In this document: positions 42,190-50,934 of the stretch, one piece after another
Layout: every line of letters begins with the position of its first letter
How positions within the stretch are numbered: position 1 is the first letter of the stretch
DNA from: Myxococcales bacterium
GTDB taxonomy: Bacteria > Myxococcota > UBA727 > JABDBI01
Reading direction: 5' to 3'
Length of the DNA stretch: 64,000 nucleotides
Assembly: GCA_023248545.1 (NCBI GenBank)
Contig: JAHFEF010000003.1
Coordinates: forward strand, 46,913 to 110,912
Program-made: the position numbers and the translations under genes
Notes under the pieces: model-generated
The model's database searches: none
Told to the model about the DNA's origin: nothing
Seen by the model: only the letters and a program-made list of their open reading frames with translations

Positions 42190-42296
42190 AGAAGAGGGAA
42201 AAATTCGCCAAAATATGGGGCACCAAAAACCGGGATTAAATTACAGACAGAATCAGTCTAATTTCGACAGGCTGGGCTTGTTCCCCGCCAACAAAA

Positions 42297-43727
42297 TCAC
42301 GCCACCGCAACCGTCTGCCCGTCCAACGTGTCCTGTAGCGCTTTAATCAGCGTTTTGGGCATGAACGGCTTCTGAACAAAGGAGGCCTTTTCTTTCAGGA
42401 TTCCATTGCCCATGGCCGCATCACTGGAGTAACCCGACATATAAACAACGCTTAAGTTAGGGAATTTCAGCGAAAGCTTCTTCACCAACTCGGGTCCGTT
42501 CATTTTCGGCATGACCAAGTCGGTGAGAACCAAATCAACTTGCTCTTTCGACTTGTCGCACAGTTCCAAAGCTGAGAGCGCGCTTCTGGCTTCCAGAACG
42601 TTAAAGCCACTGCCACGAATAATATCGCAGGCGACTTGGCGTACAATGTCTTCATCCTCGACGACCAAAATGGTCTTGGTGTTATGGGTCATAGGTTGTT
42701 CCTGGGTAGATTCTGTGGCTGTCAGAGCAACTGGGAATGAGATTCGAAACGTGGTTCCTTTGGAAGGTGCGCTGTCTACGGTGATGTTGCCGTGGCTTTG
42801 TTTCACCGTGCCAAATATGGCAGCCAGGCTGAGCCCAGCGCCTTCTCCAAAAAAGGGCTCAAAAATATTTTTTTGAGTCTCGGCATCCATGCCCACTCCC
42901 GTATCGTGGACTAAAATAATGACTTGATCTTGAACAAAGTCCGTCGAGATGGTCAACTGGCCGCCTTGTTTCATGGCCTCGCGTGCGTAGTGCGCAAGGG
43001 TCATGATGATGTGCACGATTTGGCTGGGGTCTGCCGAAATCTTGGCCAAGTTCTCTTTGAGCTGCAGCTTGAACTCAATGTCTTCGCCGATCACGCGCGT
43101 GAGCATGTGTGCCAAGCTGGTGAGAACGACGTTGACGTCAATGGTTTGCTCTTTCATGACTTGTTGGCGACTAAAGGCCAAAAGTTGATTGGTGAGGCTG
43201 GCAGCCTTATTGGCGCAGTTGGCGATGGCTTCCAGTCTGGGTTTGGCTTTTTTGTCGTCTTTCAGATCGTCTTCCAAAAGTTCCGTGTAGTTTAATATAA
43301 CTGTCAGAAGGTTATTGAAATCATGTGCGATGCCACCAGCCAGGCGCCCCAGAGACTCCATTTTTTGCGAAGCCTGAAATTGAGCTTCGAGCAACTTGCG
43401 CTCAGTGACGTTGATGGTAATGCCCAAGACACCGACGATGTTTCCCGTGGAGTCTTTACAGGGAGAAACGGTGGATTCATAAGAGAGGCCAGACCACTCT
43501 AGGTTATAGTGCTGGGTTTCCCCTGCCAAGGCCTTTCGATGCGCTGCAATTGGCATGAAGTGTTCATCCTTGGTTTGAAAATAATCAAAGAGGGTTTTGC
43601 CAATAAACTCATCCGATTTGCTGGAAGCTGTGACATACAAGTTTGTGTCTGTGGTCCACATGATAATAGGTGTTTGAGACAAGAGGGTTTTGATCTGTGG
43701 GCTAATGGTTGTGAGTGACGTATTCAT
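42297..43727 (-). CDS. Hybrid sensor kinase: PAS, HisKA/HATPase, receiver
   Basis: 476 residues from ATG 43727; ATG 43751 is an alternative. PAS domain about 12-110, HisKA with GGIAHDFNN (H135), HATPase about 230-335, receiver 350-470 with acidic pair and D402 ([13 protein letters not shown]). The ATP site is degenerate. Where the N-box normally reads NLxxNARDAM this protein has [10 protein letters not shown], and the ATP lid between FEPFF and GLSLA is reduced to GEGA. DTGVGM is kept. It may act as a phosphatase or relay rather than an active kinase. No membrane segment, so cytoplasmic. Confidence 0.9.
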   Translation of the reverse strand: MNTSLTTISPQIKTLLSQTPIIMWTTDTNLYVTASSKSDEFIGKTLFDYFQTKDEHFMPIAAHRKALAGETQHYNLEWSGLSYESTVSPCKDSTGNIVGVLGITINVTERKLLEAQFQASQKMESLGRLAGGIAHDFNNLLTVILNYTELLEDDLKDDKKAKPRLEAIANCANKAASLTNQLLAFSRQQVMKEQTIDVNVVLTSLAHMLTRVIGEDIEFKLQLKENLAKISADPSQIVHIIMTLAHYAREAMKQGGQLTISTDFVQDQVIILVHDTGVGMDAETQKNIFEPFFGEGAGLSLAAIFGTVKQSHGNITVDSAPSKGTTFRISFPVALTATESTQEQPMTHNTKTILVVEDEDIVRQVACDIIRGSGFNVLEARSALSALELCDKSKEQVDLVLTDLVMPKMNGPELVKKLSLKFPNLSVVYMSGYSSDAAMGNGILKEKASFVQKPFMPKTLIKALQDTLDGQTVAVA

Positions 43728-43780
43728 GGAAAAGCTTCTCCCCTCTTTCATATTACCAAGGTTTTGGTTATGAGTGGGGG

Positions 43781-44926
43781 ATGAGCACCACTTCTTTTTT
43801 GTTTACCAGCGAGTCTGTGACAGAGGGGCATCCGGATAAAATGGCCGATCAGGTGTCTGATGCGATTTTGGATGCCATGATCCAGGGTGACTCTCATTCA
43901 CGCTGTGCGGTAGAAACTTTGTTTAAAACAGGCGTTTGCATTGTCGCTGGCGAAGTTCGGACGAAGTCTTGGGTGGACATCCCCCAGGTGGTTCGTAGGA
44001 CCATCAGCAAAATAGGCTACACGTCTTCCGATACCGGCTTTGATGGGTTTACTTGCGGTGTCCTGGTGGCGATTGAAGGTCAGTCCAGCGACATTGCCAT
44101 GGGGGTGGATTCGGGCAATGACAAAGAACAGGGCGCGGGTGATCAGGGCATGATGTTTGGCTATGCCTGTGATGAAACACCTGAGCTGATGCCCATGCCG
44201 ATTGCCTACGCGCATCACTTAACACGCCGCCTGGCCAAAGTGCGTCATGAAGGTCGTTTAAAGTGGCTGAGACCCGATGGCAAAAGCCAAGTGACCGTGG
44301 CCTATGAAAATGGCAAGCCTGTGGGAATTAACACGGTCGTGATTTCTACGCAGCATACGCCGGATGTCCCCATTGCGACGTTACGAGAAGCCGTGATTGA
44401 AGAAGTGATCAAAAAAGAAATTCCTGAGTCTCTCAGAATGCCGGGCATCAAATACCACATTAATCCGACGGGGCAGTTTATTATTGGCGGTCCGATGGGT
44501 GACACGGGTGTCACCGGCCGCAAAATCATCGTCGACACGTATGGTGGCATGGGCCGTCATGGGGGCGGGGCATTTTCAGGCAAAGACCCCTCGAAAGTGG
44601 ATCGTTCAGCGGCGTATATGGCCCGCTACGTCGCCAAGAACATCGTGGCAGCCGGGTTGGCCAAGCGTTGCGAGGTGCAGCTGGCCTATGCCATTGGGGT
44701 GGCCGAGCCGGTGAGCATCATGGTGGAAACGTTTGGGACGGGGAAAATTTCAGACGAGAAGTTGGCCGAAAAAGTACGCTCGGTGTTTCCGTTAACGCCG
44801 GCTGCGTTGATCAAACACCTCGATTTGTTGCGGCCGATCTATGAGCCGACGGCGTCCTATGGACATTTTGGGCGCAACGAGCCGAATTTCACGTGGGAAA
44901 AGACGGATTACGCCAAAATGCTTTAG
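43781..44926 (+). CDS. metK: S-adenosylmethionine synthase
   Basis: 381 residues from ATG 43781; an upstream in-frame start at 43715 overlaps the divergent kinase. Motifs: [53 protein letters not shown], and [19 protein letters not shown]. Makes SAM from methionine and ATP. A sequence TTATGAGTGGGGG immediately before the ATG resembles that before the nuclease gene at 45856. No SAM riboswitch fits the 53-bp intergenic gap. The stop overlaps the convergent protease gene by 4 bp. Confidence 0.97.
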   Translation: MSTTSFLFTSESVTEGHPDKMADQVSDAILDAMIQGDSHSRCAVETLFKTGVCIVAGEVRTKSWVDIPQVVRRTISKIGYTSSDTGFDGFTCGVLVAIEGQSSDIAMGVDSGNDKEQGAGDQGMMFGYACDETPELMPMPIAYAHHLTRRLAKVRHEGRLKWLRPDGKSQVTVAYENGKPVGINTVVISTQHTPDVPIATLREAVIEEVIKKEIPESLRMPGIKYHINPTGQFIIGGPMGDTGVTGRKIIVDTYGGMGRHGGGAFSGKDPSKVDRSAAYMARYVAKNIVAAGLAKRCEVQLAYAIGVAEPVSIMVETFGTGKISDEKLAEKVRSVFPLTPAALIKHLDLLRPIYEPTASYGHFGRNEPNFTWEKTDYAKML

Positions 44927-45786
44927 TCGCAAGACACCCGGTAGCCTTTCTCGCACCCTTCCTGCATGGTTTGTTGAATCCAATCATAGTAGGCGTCTAC
45001 CCGTGTATCGAATCCGCCTTTGCGGCAATCGTTGTCTTTTCCATAGGACGTGACGCCTGCAAATCGCAGGGGAGGCGCTGCTCCGAGGACCGTGGGCTCA
45101 AACTGAACGTAGGTTGCCCCACCGGAATCTCCGAAACACTTGTGCGCACTGTATTCTGAAGAACCCAGCTGCATTTCCAATTGCGTTAACGCGTTGACGA
45201 ATGTGCTGGCGCAGTGCTTGGTAGGGGGCGTGTTGACCGTGCCTTTGAGGCCAATGGCTTGCTGTCCCCACCCTACGATATAAGCCGTGAGACCGGGTAT
45301 GAGGTGATTGGCCTCTTGCGGCGTGATGAGCTGGGCAGGAGGAATAGACGAGCGGCGCGATAGAAAAAGCAGCGCCATATCGTGATGAGGCCCGGGGCTT
45401 CTTATTTGGCTGTATCCGCCATGCATGAGGATGGCATGAACAGCAATCATCGTCGTTGAGTCGGAATCGAATTCTTCGGATGAGTAGGTCTGCATGTCTG
45501 CCCGGGGGGTGACATAATAACGAAAATCATCTGGCAGCGTGCTGGTTGGCATCATGAATTCTGCGACGCAATGCGCAGCGGTCAGTGCCACATCGGGTGC
45601 AATGAGCGTGGCTCCACAGAGACTCGCCACGCTTTCGCCCACGCGTCTGATTAATTCCAATGAAGCAGGGAATTGCTGCTCTGTGCAACTCTCTCCGTTA
45701 ATAATAGCCTCATGGCTAGAGATGACAGTTTCATGGGGCCCACATCCACTGAGCAGGAGAACCAAAAATAGCGCTTGTGTTTTCAT
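44923..45786 (-). CDS. Trypsin-like serine protease lipoprotein
   Basis: 287 residues. Lipoprotein signal with lipobox LSGC (C15). Mature S1 peptidase: AIINGESC at the activation-like N-terminus, catalytic H72 (LTAAHC), D135 (HHDMALLFL) and S220 ([11 protein letters not shown]). Several Cys could form disulfides. It ends in a basic, Cys-containing tail. Likely on the outer membrane or periplasmic, acting on extracellular protein. Trypsin-type enzymes are common in predatory deltaproteobacteria. Confidence 0.92.
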   Translation of the reverse strand: MKTQALFLVLLLSGCGPHETVISSHEAIINGESCTEQQFPASLELIRRVGESVASLCGATLIAPDVALTAAHCVAEFMMPTSTLPDDFRYYVTPRADMQTYSSEEFDSDSTTMIAVHAILMHGGYSQIRSPGPHHDMALLFLSRRSSIPPAQLITPQEANHLIPGLTAYIVGWGQQAIGLKGTVNTPPTKHCASTFVNALTQLEMQLGSSEYSAHKCFGDSGGATYVQFEPTVLGAAPPLRFAGVTSYGKDNDCRKGGFDTRVDAYYDWIQQTMQEGCEKGYRVSCD

Positions 45787-45855
45787 TCCTCATGTTATTT
45801 TCGAGGGAAAGAATTTGGACTTTCCTCTTGCCCCAGATTTGGCTATGAGTGGCGG

Positions 45856-46647
45856 ATGCACATCGCCATTTTGTTGTTTTCCTGGTTAATATCCATCCCC
45901 CTCGGGGCCTGGAGTGAGTCCGGTCACCAGGTGGTTGCCCAGATTGCGCTCAACCAGTTTTCGCCTGCTGAGCAAACAAAAATCCAGGCGGTCATGGGGG
46001 ACATCGTCAAGATGGCCGCCGAGCCGGATGGCTACCGCGAAATTTCGACAAGTTTAGCCGGCTGGCACTATATCGACTACCCATGGGTCGAGGAGCCTGT
46101 TGCCGAGCCCATTAAGTTGGTGCGCAAGAAAGACAATATTGTTTGGGCACTCAAAGAAGCCAAAAAGGTGATTCAAAAAAGCTTGAAAGACAATCGACAC
46201 CCCGAGTTTGCACATATTTTCAAAGCCAACTTCGTGCATTTCATGGGCGATATTCACCAGCCGTTGCACTGTATCTCACGCGTGACGGAAAAAAATCCCA
46301 AAGGCGATAAAGGCGGCAATTTATATTTCGTCAAGTTTGAGAACAGGAAAATAAGCCTGCATGTTTTGTGGGATATCGGCTTTGGCAGTTTAGATCACCT
46401 GACATTGAACGAAGTCGCGGCATTGGCCAAGGCCATCGAAGCAGAAGTCCCCCAAGAGGCGATCACCGGCAGCTTCGAAGACTGGTCCAAAGAGAGTTAT
46501 TATTTGGCTCAATCAGAGGTCTACAAGACGCCCGAGGACCAAGAAGTGAGCAAATCTTACGTCGAGCAGGGCAAAAAACGGGTCAAGAAACGCCTGGCGC
46601 TGGCTGGTTATCGGTTGGCCAAAGAATTGCGTGAGTGGGCGCTGTGA
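45856..46647 (+). CDS. S1/P1-type nuclease (zinc phospholipase C-like fold)
   Basis: 263 residues from ATG 45856. The signal peptide would leave the essential N-terminal Trp (W19, GAWSESGH). Zinc ligands follow: H24, HYIDYP (H71), VHFMGDIHQPLHC (D132, H138) and LHVLWD (His, Asp), with GDKGGN as usual. It degrades single-stranded nucleic acid in the periplasm or outside. The stop overlaps the next start (GTGA), so it is coupled to the YbeY-Fur gene. Confidence 0.93.
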   Translation: MHIAILLFSWLISIPLGAWSESGHQVVAQIALNQFSPAEQTKIQAVMGDIVKMAAEPDGYREISTSLAGWHYIDYPWVEEPVAEPIKLVRKKDNIVWALKEAKKVIQKSLKDNRHPEFAHIFKANFVHFMGDIHQPLHCISRVTEKNPKGDKGGNLYFVKFENRKISLHVLWDIGFGSLDHLTLNEVAALAKAIEAEVPQEAITGSFEDWSKESYYLAQSEVYKTPEDQEVSKSYVEQGKKRVKKRLALAGYRLAKELREWAL

Positions 46648-47504
46648 GTCTTGAAGTTCATATCACGGGTCAAGATTTGTTACCCAAAGCCAAGCGCGCA
46701 GATATCTTGCGCAAGATTCGGGGCCTGCCTACGCTAAAGCTACGGCAGGCAAGTGAGGTTTCACTCATCTTCACTACGGACGCTGAAATCAAAGCGCTGA
46801 ACAAGCGCTGGCGCGGCAAAAACAAACCCACCGACGTGCTGTCTTTTTCGGCCCAAGAGGGCGAATCCATGCCGGGCTTGGAGAACACGCTGGGAGATAT
46901 CGTGATTTCCGTCGACCGAGCCAAGGCTCAGGCGGCCGAATTCGGTCATGCGTTTGCCGACGAGATACTGGTTCTGTTTGTGCATGGCGTCATGCATCTC
47001 ATGGGCCATGATCACGAACGGGGTCCTGCTGAGGCCAGAAAACAGGCCGATGCTGAAATGAAGCTGCTGGAGAAAATCGGCGTGGATCCTAAGTTAGCGT
47101 TATGTGGGCGTGGTATCAAAAAATTCAAAATGACGCGGCCCCGCGAACTGATTATTGCCGAGCTCGATAAACAGCGTGCCCATATCAGTGCCGAAAAACT
47201 ATTGGCTTTGGTGCGCAAAAAAGATCCTCAGGTGAGCCAAGCGACTATTTATAGAACGCTGAAGCTCTTACAGGATTCTGGGCGCGTGAAAGCGCATTAT
47301 TTTAACGACAACGAGGCTGTGTTTGAGATCAATCATGAGCCTGAAGAACACCATGACCATTTGATTTGTGAGGGTTGTCACCAAATTGTTGAGTTTACGA
47401 ATCACGAGATCGAAGCTCTGCAGGAGGCCATTGCCAAGGAGCATGGCTTTCGATTGACACGTCACCGCATGGAGCTCTACGGAATTTGTAGTCGCTGCGA
47501 ATAA
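46644..47504 (+). CDS. ybeY: Fusion of endoribonuclease YbeY with a Fur-family regulator
   Basis: 286 residues from GTG 46644 (GTGA overlap). Residues 1-145 are YbeY, with GKNKPTDVLSF, LGDIVIS and the zinc motif HGVMHLMGHDH (H114, H118, H124), an rRNA-maturation enzyme. Residues about 157-286 are a full Fur-type protein: winged helix TRPRELIIAELD...VSQATIYRTLKLLQDSGRV, metal residues EEHHDHLICEGC and C-terminal ICSRC. No stop separates them. ATG at residue 163 could let Fur also be made alone. Peptide LPTLKLRQAS (28-37) comes from a palindromic insert. Confidence 0.9.
   Translation: MSLEVHITGQDLLPKAKRADILRKIRGLPTLKLRQASEVSLIFTTDAEIKALNKRWRGKNKPTDVLSFSAQEGESMPGLENTLGDIVISVDRAKAQAAEFGHAFADEILVLFVHGVMHLMGHDHERGPAEARKQADAEMKLLEKIGVDPKLALCGRGIKKFKMTRPRELIIAELDKQRAHISAEKLLALVRKKDPQVSQATIYRTLKLLQDSGRVKAHYFNDNEAVFEINHEPEEHHDHLICEGCHQIVEFTNHEIEALQEAIAKEHGFRLTRHRMELYGICSRCE
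46724..46750. repeat. Palindromic element in frame in the YbeY-Fur gene
   Basis: GCCTGCC (46724-46730) pairs with GGCAGGC (46744-46750) around TACGCTAAAGCTAC, the same centre as the element in the winged-helix gene. Confidence 0.8.
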
Positions 47505-47525
47505 AATGACTGCGAGAGGGGTTTC

Positions 47526-47720
47526 ATGGGCATGAGATTGTTGTGGGTATTTTTGGTTGCGGTGCCGCTTTGGGCGAAACAGGCCCCCAAACCACAAGCA
47601 TTGCCTCTGCGCGAGGGCCCGGTGAGGGCTGCGTTGAAACGGCACTATAAGATCCACCTGGTTCGAAATTTTACGGCCGAGGCGGATCGAGAGATCGAAA
47701 AAAAGCTGTCTAAGAAATAG
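47526..47720 (+). CDS. Small basic secreted protein, unknown
   Basis: 64 residues; GAGAGGGG lies 5 nt before ATG 47526. A signal peptide (MRLLWVFLVAVPLWA) is followed by a short Lys/Arg-rich mature part (LKRHYKIHLVRNF, DREIEKKLSKK). No family is recognised. It lies 7 bp before the LeuA-dimer-like gene, probably in the same transcript. Confidence 0.6.
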   Translation: MGMRLLWVFLVAVPLWAKQAPKPQALPLREGPVRAALKRHYKIHLVRNFTAEADREIEKKLSKK

Positions 47721-47727
47721 GAAAACC

Positions 47728-48330
47728 ATGGATCACGAATCTGAGCAAGTTAACGCGCTTTCACAGGAAATTTTAGGGTCTCATTTTGTCAGACTCACCA
47801 CGGATTCTTTGGAACTCAAAGAAGATTTTGTGGCGAACAAAGCCAGGATTGAAGCCAAGATGCGTCAAAGAATCGGCGACGAAGAAAAGCCGTTTTCTGT
47901 ATCGGGTACCGGTGTGGGGTTGGTCGATGCGTATTTCGAAGGCCTGCTCAGCACTTTTTCGGCAGAATATGTCTCGCTGGCCAAAATCACGATTGTGGAT
48001 TTTAACATCAGCAGCAAAATGGTTGGCATCAAAGGCAGCCATACGGACGCCATGGCCATTGCGGTGCTTCGGGTCAAAAACGCTGACAAACATGAATATA
48101 CATTTTCACACAAGAGTGCGTCGATCAGCCAGTCCAGCGTGGGGGCTGTGCAAGATGTTTTGCAGTTTTTTGTGAACAGCGAACGGGCATTTACACAGCT
48201 CTACATGGCCTTGGAAGATGCCAAAAAACGCTCGCGGTCGGATTTAATCGATAAATATCAAATCCAGATGTCTACGTTGGTCAAGGCGACTTCGTACAAC
48301 CAGATTGTGGAACGGTTGAAGAGTGTGTAG
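47728..48330 (+). CDS. Stand-alone protein resembling the LeuA allosteric (dimer) domain
   Basis: 200 residues. The middle portion follows the pattern of the C-terminal regulatory domain of 2-isopropylmalate synthase: VSGTGVGLVDAYFEGLLS, KITIVDFNIS, GSHTDAMAIAVLRVKN, and KSASISQSSVGAVQDVLQFF. No catalytic HMGL barrel is attached or nearby. It may be an amino-acid or acyl-CoA sensing subunit; that is inference from a visual match only. Confidence 0.5.
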   Translation: MDHESEQVNALSQEILGSHFVRLTTDSLELKEDFVANKARIEAKMRQRIGDEEKPFSVSGTGVGLVDAYFEGLLSTFSAEYVSLAKITIVDFNISSKMVGIKGSHTDAMAIAVLRVKNADKHEYTFSHKSASISQSSVGAVQDVLQFFVNSERAFTQLYMALEDAKKRSRSDLIDKYQIQMSTLVKATSYNQIVERLKSV

Positions 48331-48645
48331 ACGATTTTATAGCTACTCCACGCTTTTCTAAGGGTAATTTCAGAGAGGACGTCAACATAGGCATATCCGA
48401 ATCGAAACTTCGAATTTGTCGGACAAATCCGAAGTACTACTTCGAACAATAATGCTGTTTATGGTTGATTTACAAAGCTTTTTTCTAAAAAAATATCAAA
48501 ATTTCAGGTTTTAGCCCCACAGTGGGAAGGCGTTTGGCTGTTTAAAAATTCATCCTTAACCAGTAGGCAAAAAGAGGATCGTCAAACAAACACTCTGCTA
48601 GAGGTTCAGGTTTGAATCGAATTGATGACAGGCCCTAGTTTTTCC
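48331..48645. other. Gene-free stretch with a palindrome and an antitoxin-gene fragment
   Basis: CTTCG-A-ATTTGTC and GACAAAT-C-CGAAG form a 27-bp palindrome at 48408-48434. At 48522-48540, GTGGGAAGGCGTTTGGCTG differs at two positions from the start of the antitoxin-like gene at 50213, suggesting a third, lost copy. No reading frame is supported. Confidence 0.5.
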
Positions 48646-48674
48646 TTGACACCGTGTAATCTTTTGGGTTACAG
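48646..48674 (+). promoter_or_regulatory. higBA promoter and probable HigA operator
   Basis: TTGACA at 48646, then an inverted repeat TGTAATC-TTTT-GGGTTACA (48657-48673) covers spacer and -10 region. HigA-type antitoxins repress by binding such palindromes. The GTG start at 48683 follows closely. Confidence 0.6.
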
Positions 48675-48682
48675 ATTGTGTC

Positions 48683-48964
48683 GTGGCCATCAAAACATTT
48701 AGAAGTAAGGGGCTTAGAAATTTTTTTGAAACTGGTAGTAAAGCAGGCATCCAGGCGTCTTTTTCAAAAAAGCTAGACCTGCTTTTAGATCGACTTGATG
48801 CTGCTGCAGAGCCAAAGGATATGAATTTTCCAGGATCTGATTTTCACCCCTTAAGAGGAGACCTCCATGGTTTCTATTCGGTGCACGTTAACGGAAATTG
48901 GACGGTGATTTTTCGTTTTGAAAAAGGCGAAGCGGTAGATGTCGATTTGGTGGACTACCACTAG
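48683..48964 (+). CDS. higB: HigB-type mRNA interferase toxin
   Basis: 93 residues, GTG start. RelE/HigB fold pattern: IKTFRSKGLRNFFETGS, LLLDRLDAAAEPKDMNFPG, FHPLRGDLHGFYSVHVNGNW and VIFRFEKGEAVDVDLVDYH. It cleaves mRNA on the ribosome. It stands first, ahead of its antitoxin, as in typical higBA operons. Length is normal. Confidence 0.92.
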   Translation: MAIKTFRSKGLRNFFETGSKAGIQASFSKKLDLLLDRLDAAAEPKDMNFPGSDFHPLRGDLHGFYSVHVNGNWTVIFRFEKGEAVDVDLVDYH

Positions 48965-48977
48965 AGGAAGAGAGCAG

Positions 48978-49328
48978 ATGAACAAACATCATATTAGAAA
49001 ACCAACCCATCCGGGCACTGTGCTGGATGAACATTATATTAAACCGCTCGAGTTGAATCTCGATGAGCTTGCTCAACGTTTAGGAATAGCTCGTAATACT
49101 CTATTCAAAATTCGAACAGGAAAGGCTTCTGTGACTCCGCACCTAGCGCTTTCTTTAGCGAAGGCATTTGATACAACACCCCAATTATGGCTCAATCTAC
49201 AGCAAAAATATGATTTGTGGATGGAACAAAATATGGGAGTCCATCACCGAGTCATACAGATTATTAAAGATGGCATGTTCCTACCAGTCCCACAAAATCT
49301 TGCTCTTAGAAAGAGAATGGCTGCTTAG
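48978..49328 (+). CDS. higA: HigA-type antitoxin
   Basis: 116 residues from ATG 48978, with ribosome binding site GAGGAAGAGAG. XRE helix-turn-helix: HPGTVLDEHYIKPLELNLDE, LAQRLGIARNTLFKIRTGKA, SLAKAFDTTPQLWLNLQQKY. It neutralises HigB and represses the operon through the palindrome upstream. Confidence 0.93.
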   Translation: MNKHHIRKPTHPGTVLDEHYIKPLELNLDELAQRLGIARNTLFKIRTGKASVTPHLALSLAKAFDTTPQLWLNLQQKYDLWMEQNMGVHHRVIQIIKDGMFLPVPQNLALRKRMAA

Positions 49329-49420
49329 GCAAATTCCTGAACAAGAATTGGTTACTGTCGAAAAACTGTTCTTGAAAAAATCTGAATAAAAGACCAGAAT
49401 AAGGGCACAGGAGCGAGATA

Positions 49421-49690
49421 ATGAGGCGTTTAGCTGATATTGAGCGTGAGGCGGAGGCACTTCCTGCGGAGGAGCAGGCGGAGGTGCTTGATTTTATTGC
49501 GTTTCTTAAAAAAAAGAGATTGTCGCAGAGCCCTAAAAAGCTTTTTCAGACGCCTGAAGAGATTGAGACGTTTCTGCGCAGTGTTGCAATAGATGTCAGT
49601 GACTATCGGTTTGATAGAGAAGAAGCGAATGTCCGCTTGAATGATGTAAATTCCAATGCTATTGCCCAGGAATATGGCAAATTTATTTAA
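49421..49690 (+). CDS. DUF2281/VapB-like antitoxin, copy 1
   Basis: 89 residues. N-terminal ADIEREAEALPAEEQAEVL then DFIAFLKKKR is the DUF2281 antitoxin pattern. It is paralogous to 50213-50461 and the DNA at the 5' ends is almost identical (AGGCGTTTAGCTGATATTGA in both). The C-terminal half differs. It overlaps the next gene by 17 nt. No VapC-type PIN gene is beside it. Confidence 0.75.
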   Translation: MRRLADIEREAEALPAEEQAEVLDFIAFLKKKRLSQSPKKLFQTPEEIETFLRSVAIDVSDYRFDREEANVRLNDVNSNAIAQEYGKFI

Positions 49691-50213
49691 AGTGAGATTA
49701 AACAAAACGTCCGACAATTTCGAGGATCTTTTTCTGAATTCATTTCGTGATATCCATGCGTTAACAAAGAAGATATGCACGTCGGAAAATATCGATGTGA
49801 AACGATACCTTAATGCAGGAGGAGAAACGTGGCTAAAATTTGATAATACCTCGATCACCATCGAAACAGAAAAATACGTCACTATTCGGAAAGATGGCGC
49901 TCAGGGGTGCGAGCAGTTAGAATATGATTTTGGAAAAAGGAGCCCAGCAGAGGATTCCTTCTTGTTGGCTGTTATGAGCATTTTCTATCATCATGTGCCC
50001 CAGACAGAATTCTTTAATGAAGTTGAGCCATACGGAGATTGTTTTGATGATGGGGTAATCCTGGCAAAATTGGTCAATGATGAAATTGAAAGTCCTTTTT
50101 CTGGAAAATTGAACACAAACCAGAGGCTATTGATAGCCAGTCCCTATGTAAAAGAAATATTTCTTGGTTTGGTCGGTGGAGCTCAAAATAGAGAGGTACG
50201 TTTCTATCCCTAA
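49674..50213 (+). CDS. Unknown protein between two antitoxin-like genes
   Basis: 179 residues from ATG 49674, overlapping the upstream antitoxin-like gene by 17 nt and the downstream one by a single base (TAATG). Acidic/basic soluble protein with DVKRYLNAGGETWLKFDN, EKYVTIRKDGAQGCEQLEYD and SPYVKEIFLGLVGG. No PIN or RelE motif is visible. Its tight coupling to two antitoxin-like genes makes a toxin role possible, but it is not recognised. Confidence 0.7.
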   Translation: MANLFKVRLNKTSDNFEDLFLNSFRDIHALTKKICTSENIDVKRYLNAGGETWLKFDNTSITIETEKYVTIRKDGAQGCEQLEYDFGKRSPAEDSFLLAVMSIFYHHVPQTEFFNEVEPYGDCFDDGVILAKLVNDEIESPFSGKLNTNQRLLIASPYVKEIFLGLVGGAQNREVRFYP

Positions 50214-50461
50214 TGGGAAGGCGTTTAGCTGATATTGAGCGTGAGATGGAGGGGTTGCCTGTTGAGAGACAGGCAGAAGTGCTCGATTTTATTGAATTTT
50301 TAAAAAGAAGGCAAGCTTCGAAGCGAGAGGTAGGTTTGGATTCGGAAGTTTCGGCGCATACGAAACGCATTGAAATCGAGACATTGGCAGGTGCTCTTGC
50401 GGATGATCCCATTGTAAGGCCTCCCCAGGGGATTTTTGAGGTTCGGGAGTCCTTGGTGTGA
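50213..50461 (+). CDS. DUF2281/VapB-like antitoxin, copy 2
   Basis: 82 residues. ADIEREMEGLPVERQAEVL then DFIEFLKRRQ matches copy 1, followed by a divergent tail (TLAGALADDPIVRPPQGIF), as in antitoxins whose C-terminus binds the toxin. Starts on the stop of the unknown gene (TAATG). Confidence 0.75.
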   Translation: MGRRLADIEREMEGLPVERQAEVLDFIEFLKRRQASKREVGLDSEVSAHTKRIEIETLAGALADDPIVRPPQGIFEVRESLV

Positions 50462-50502
50462 GGCGAGATCCCCAGCGGATTACAGTCGGGTATGCCTACA
50501 GT

Positions 50503-50934
50503 TTAATGACACCCTGAAGGGATATCATAAGAACTGCTAAAACTTTGAGCCGTGCAGTCCCAATGGTGAACTGTTTGTTTGGTGGTGGAATAAACCAAGG
50601 TGGTGTTACTGCTATCTTTGGGACGAAATATCAGTTGTTTACCAGATTCTTGGCCAACACTACTGCTTAAGGTCACGGTGATGGTGGCATTGTTTTCGGT
50701 CACGCTGGCGACGAATTGAGAAGAGGTTGTGGTGCAAGTTGGCGTGCTGGTCCCCGTTTGCAGTTTATCTGTGACCAATTGCTTGCAGGGTTGAACCACC
50801 ATCAACGCTTCGCTGATGTAAGCTTGCTGCCTAAAGCCTTGAAAAGTGAAATCTGCTATCATGGCTAGAACGCCTAAAAGAGACACGGTGACCATAATTT
50901 CAACCAAGGTCATGCCTCGAGATATGTTGTTCAT
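50503..50934 (-). CDS. Type IV pilin-like protein
   Basis: 143 residues. Prepilin leader ends in Gly7 with MTLVEIMVTVSLLGVLAMIA after it (E at +5). Mature part with two Cys pairs, the last near the C-terminus, like a major pilin disulfide loop. It overlaps the upstream PilC-like gene by ATGA and is the last gene of a four-gene operon. Confidence 0.85.
   Translation of the reverse strand: MNNISRGMTLVEIMVTVSLLGVLAMIADFTFQGFRQQAYISEALMVVQPCKQLVTDKLQTGTSTPTCTTTSSQFVASVTENNATITVTLSSSVGQESGKQLIFRPKDSSNTTLVYSTTKQTVHHWDCTAQSFSSSYDIPSGCH

Noticed and set aside
42029..42261. Reading frames of 65-69 residues on both strands of the structured element
   Set aside because: Composition follows the palindromic DNA, they overlap each other, and there is no ribosome binding site.
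43728..43780. SAM riboswitch upstream of metK
   Set aside because: Only 53 bp separate the divergent start codons, too short for a SAM aptamer plus expression platform, and no aptamer core was seen.
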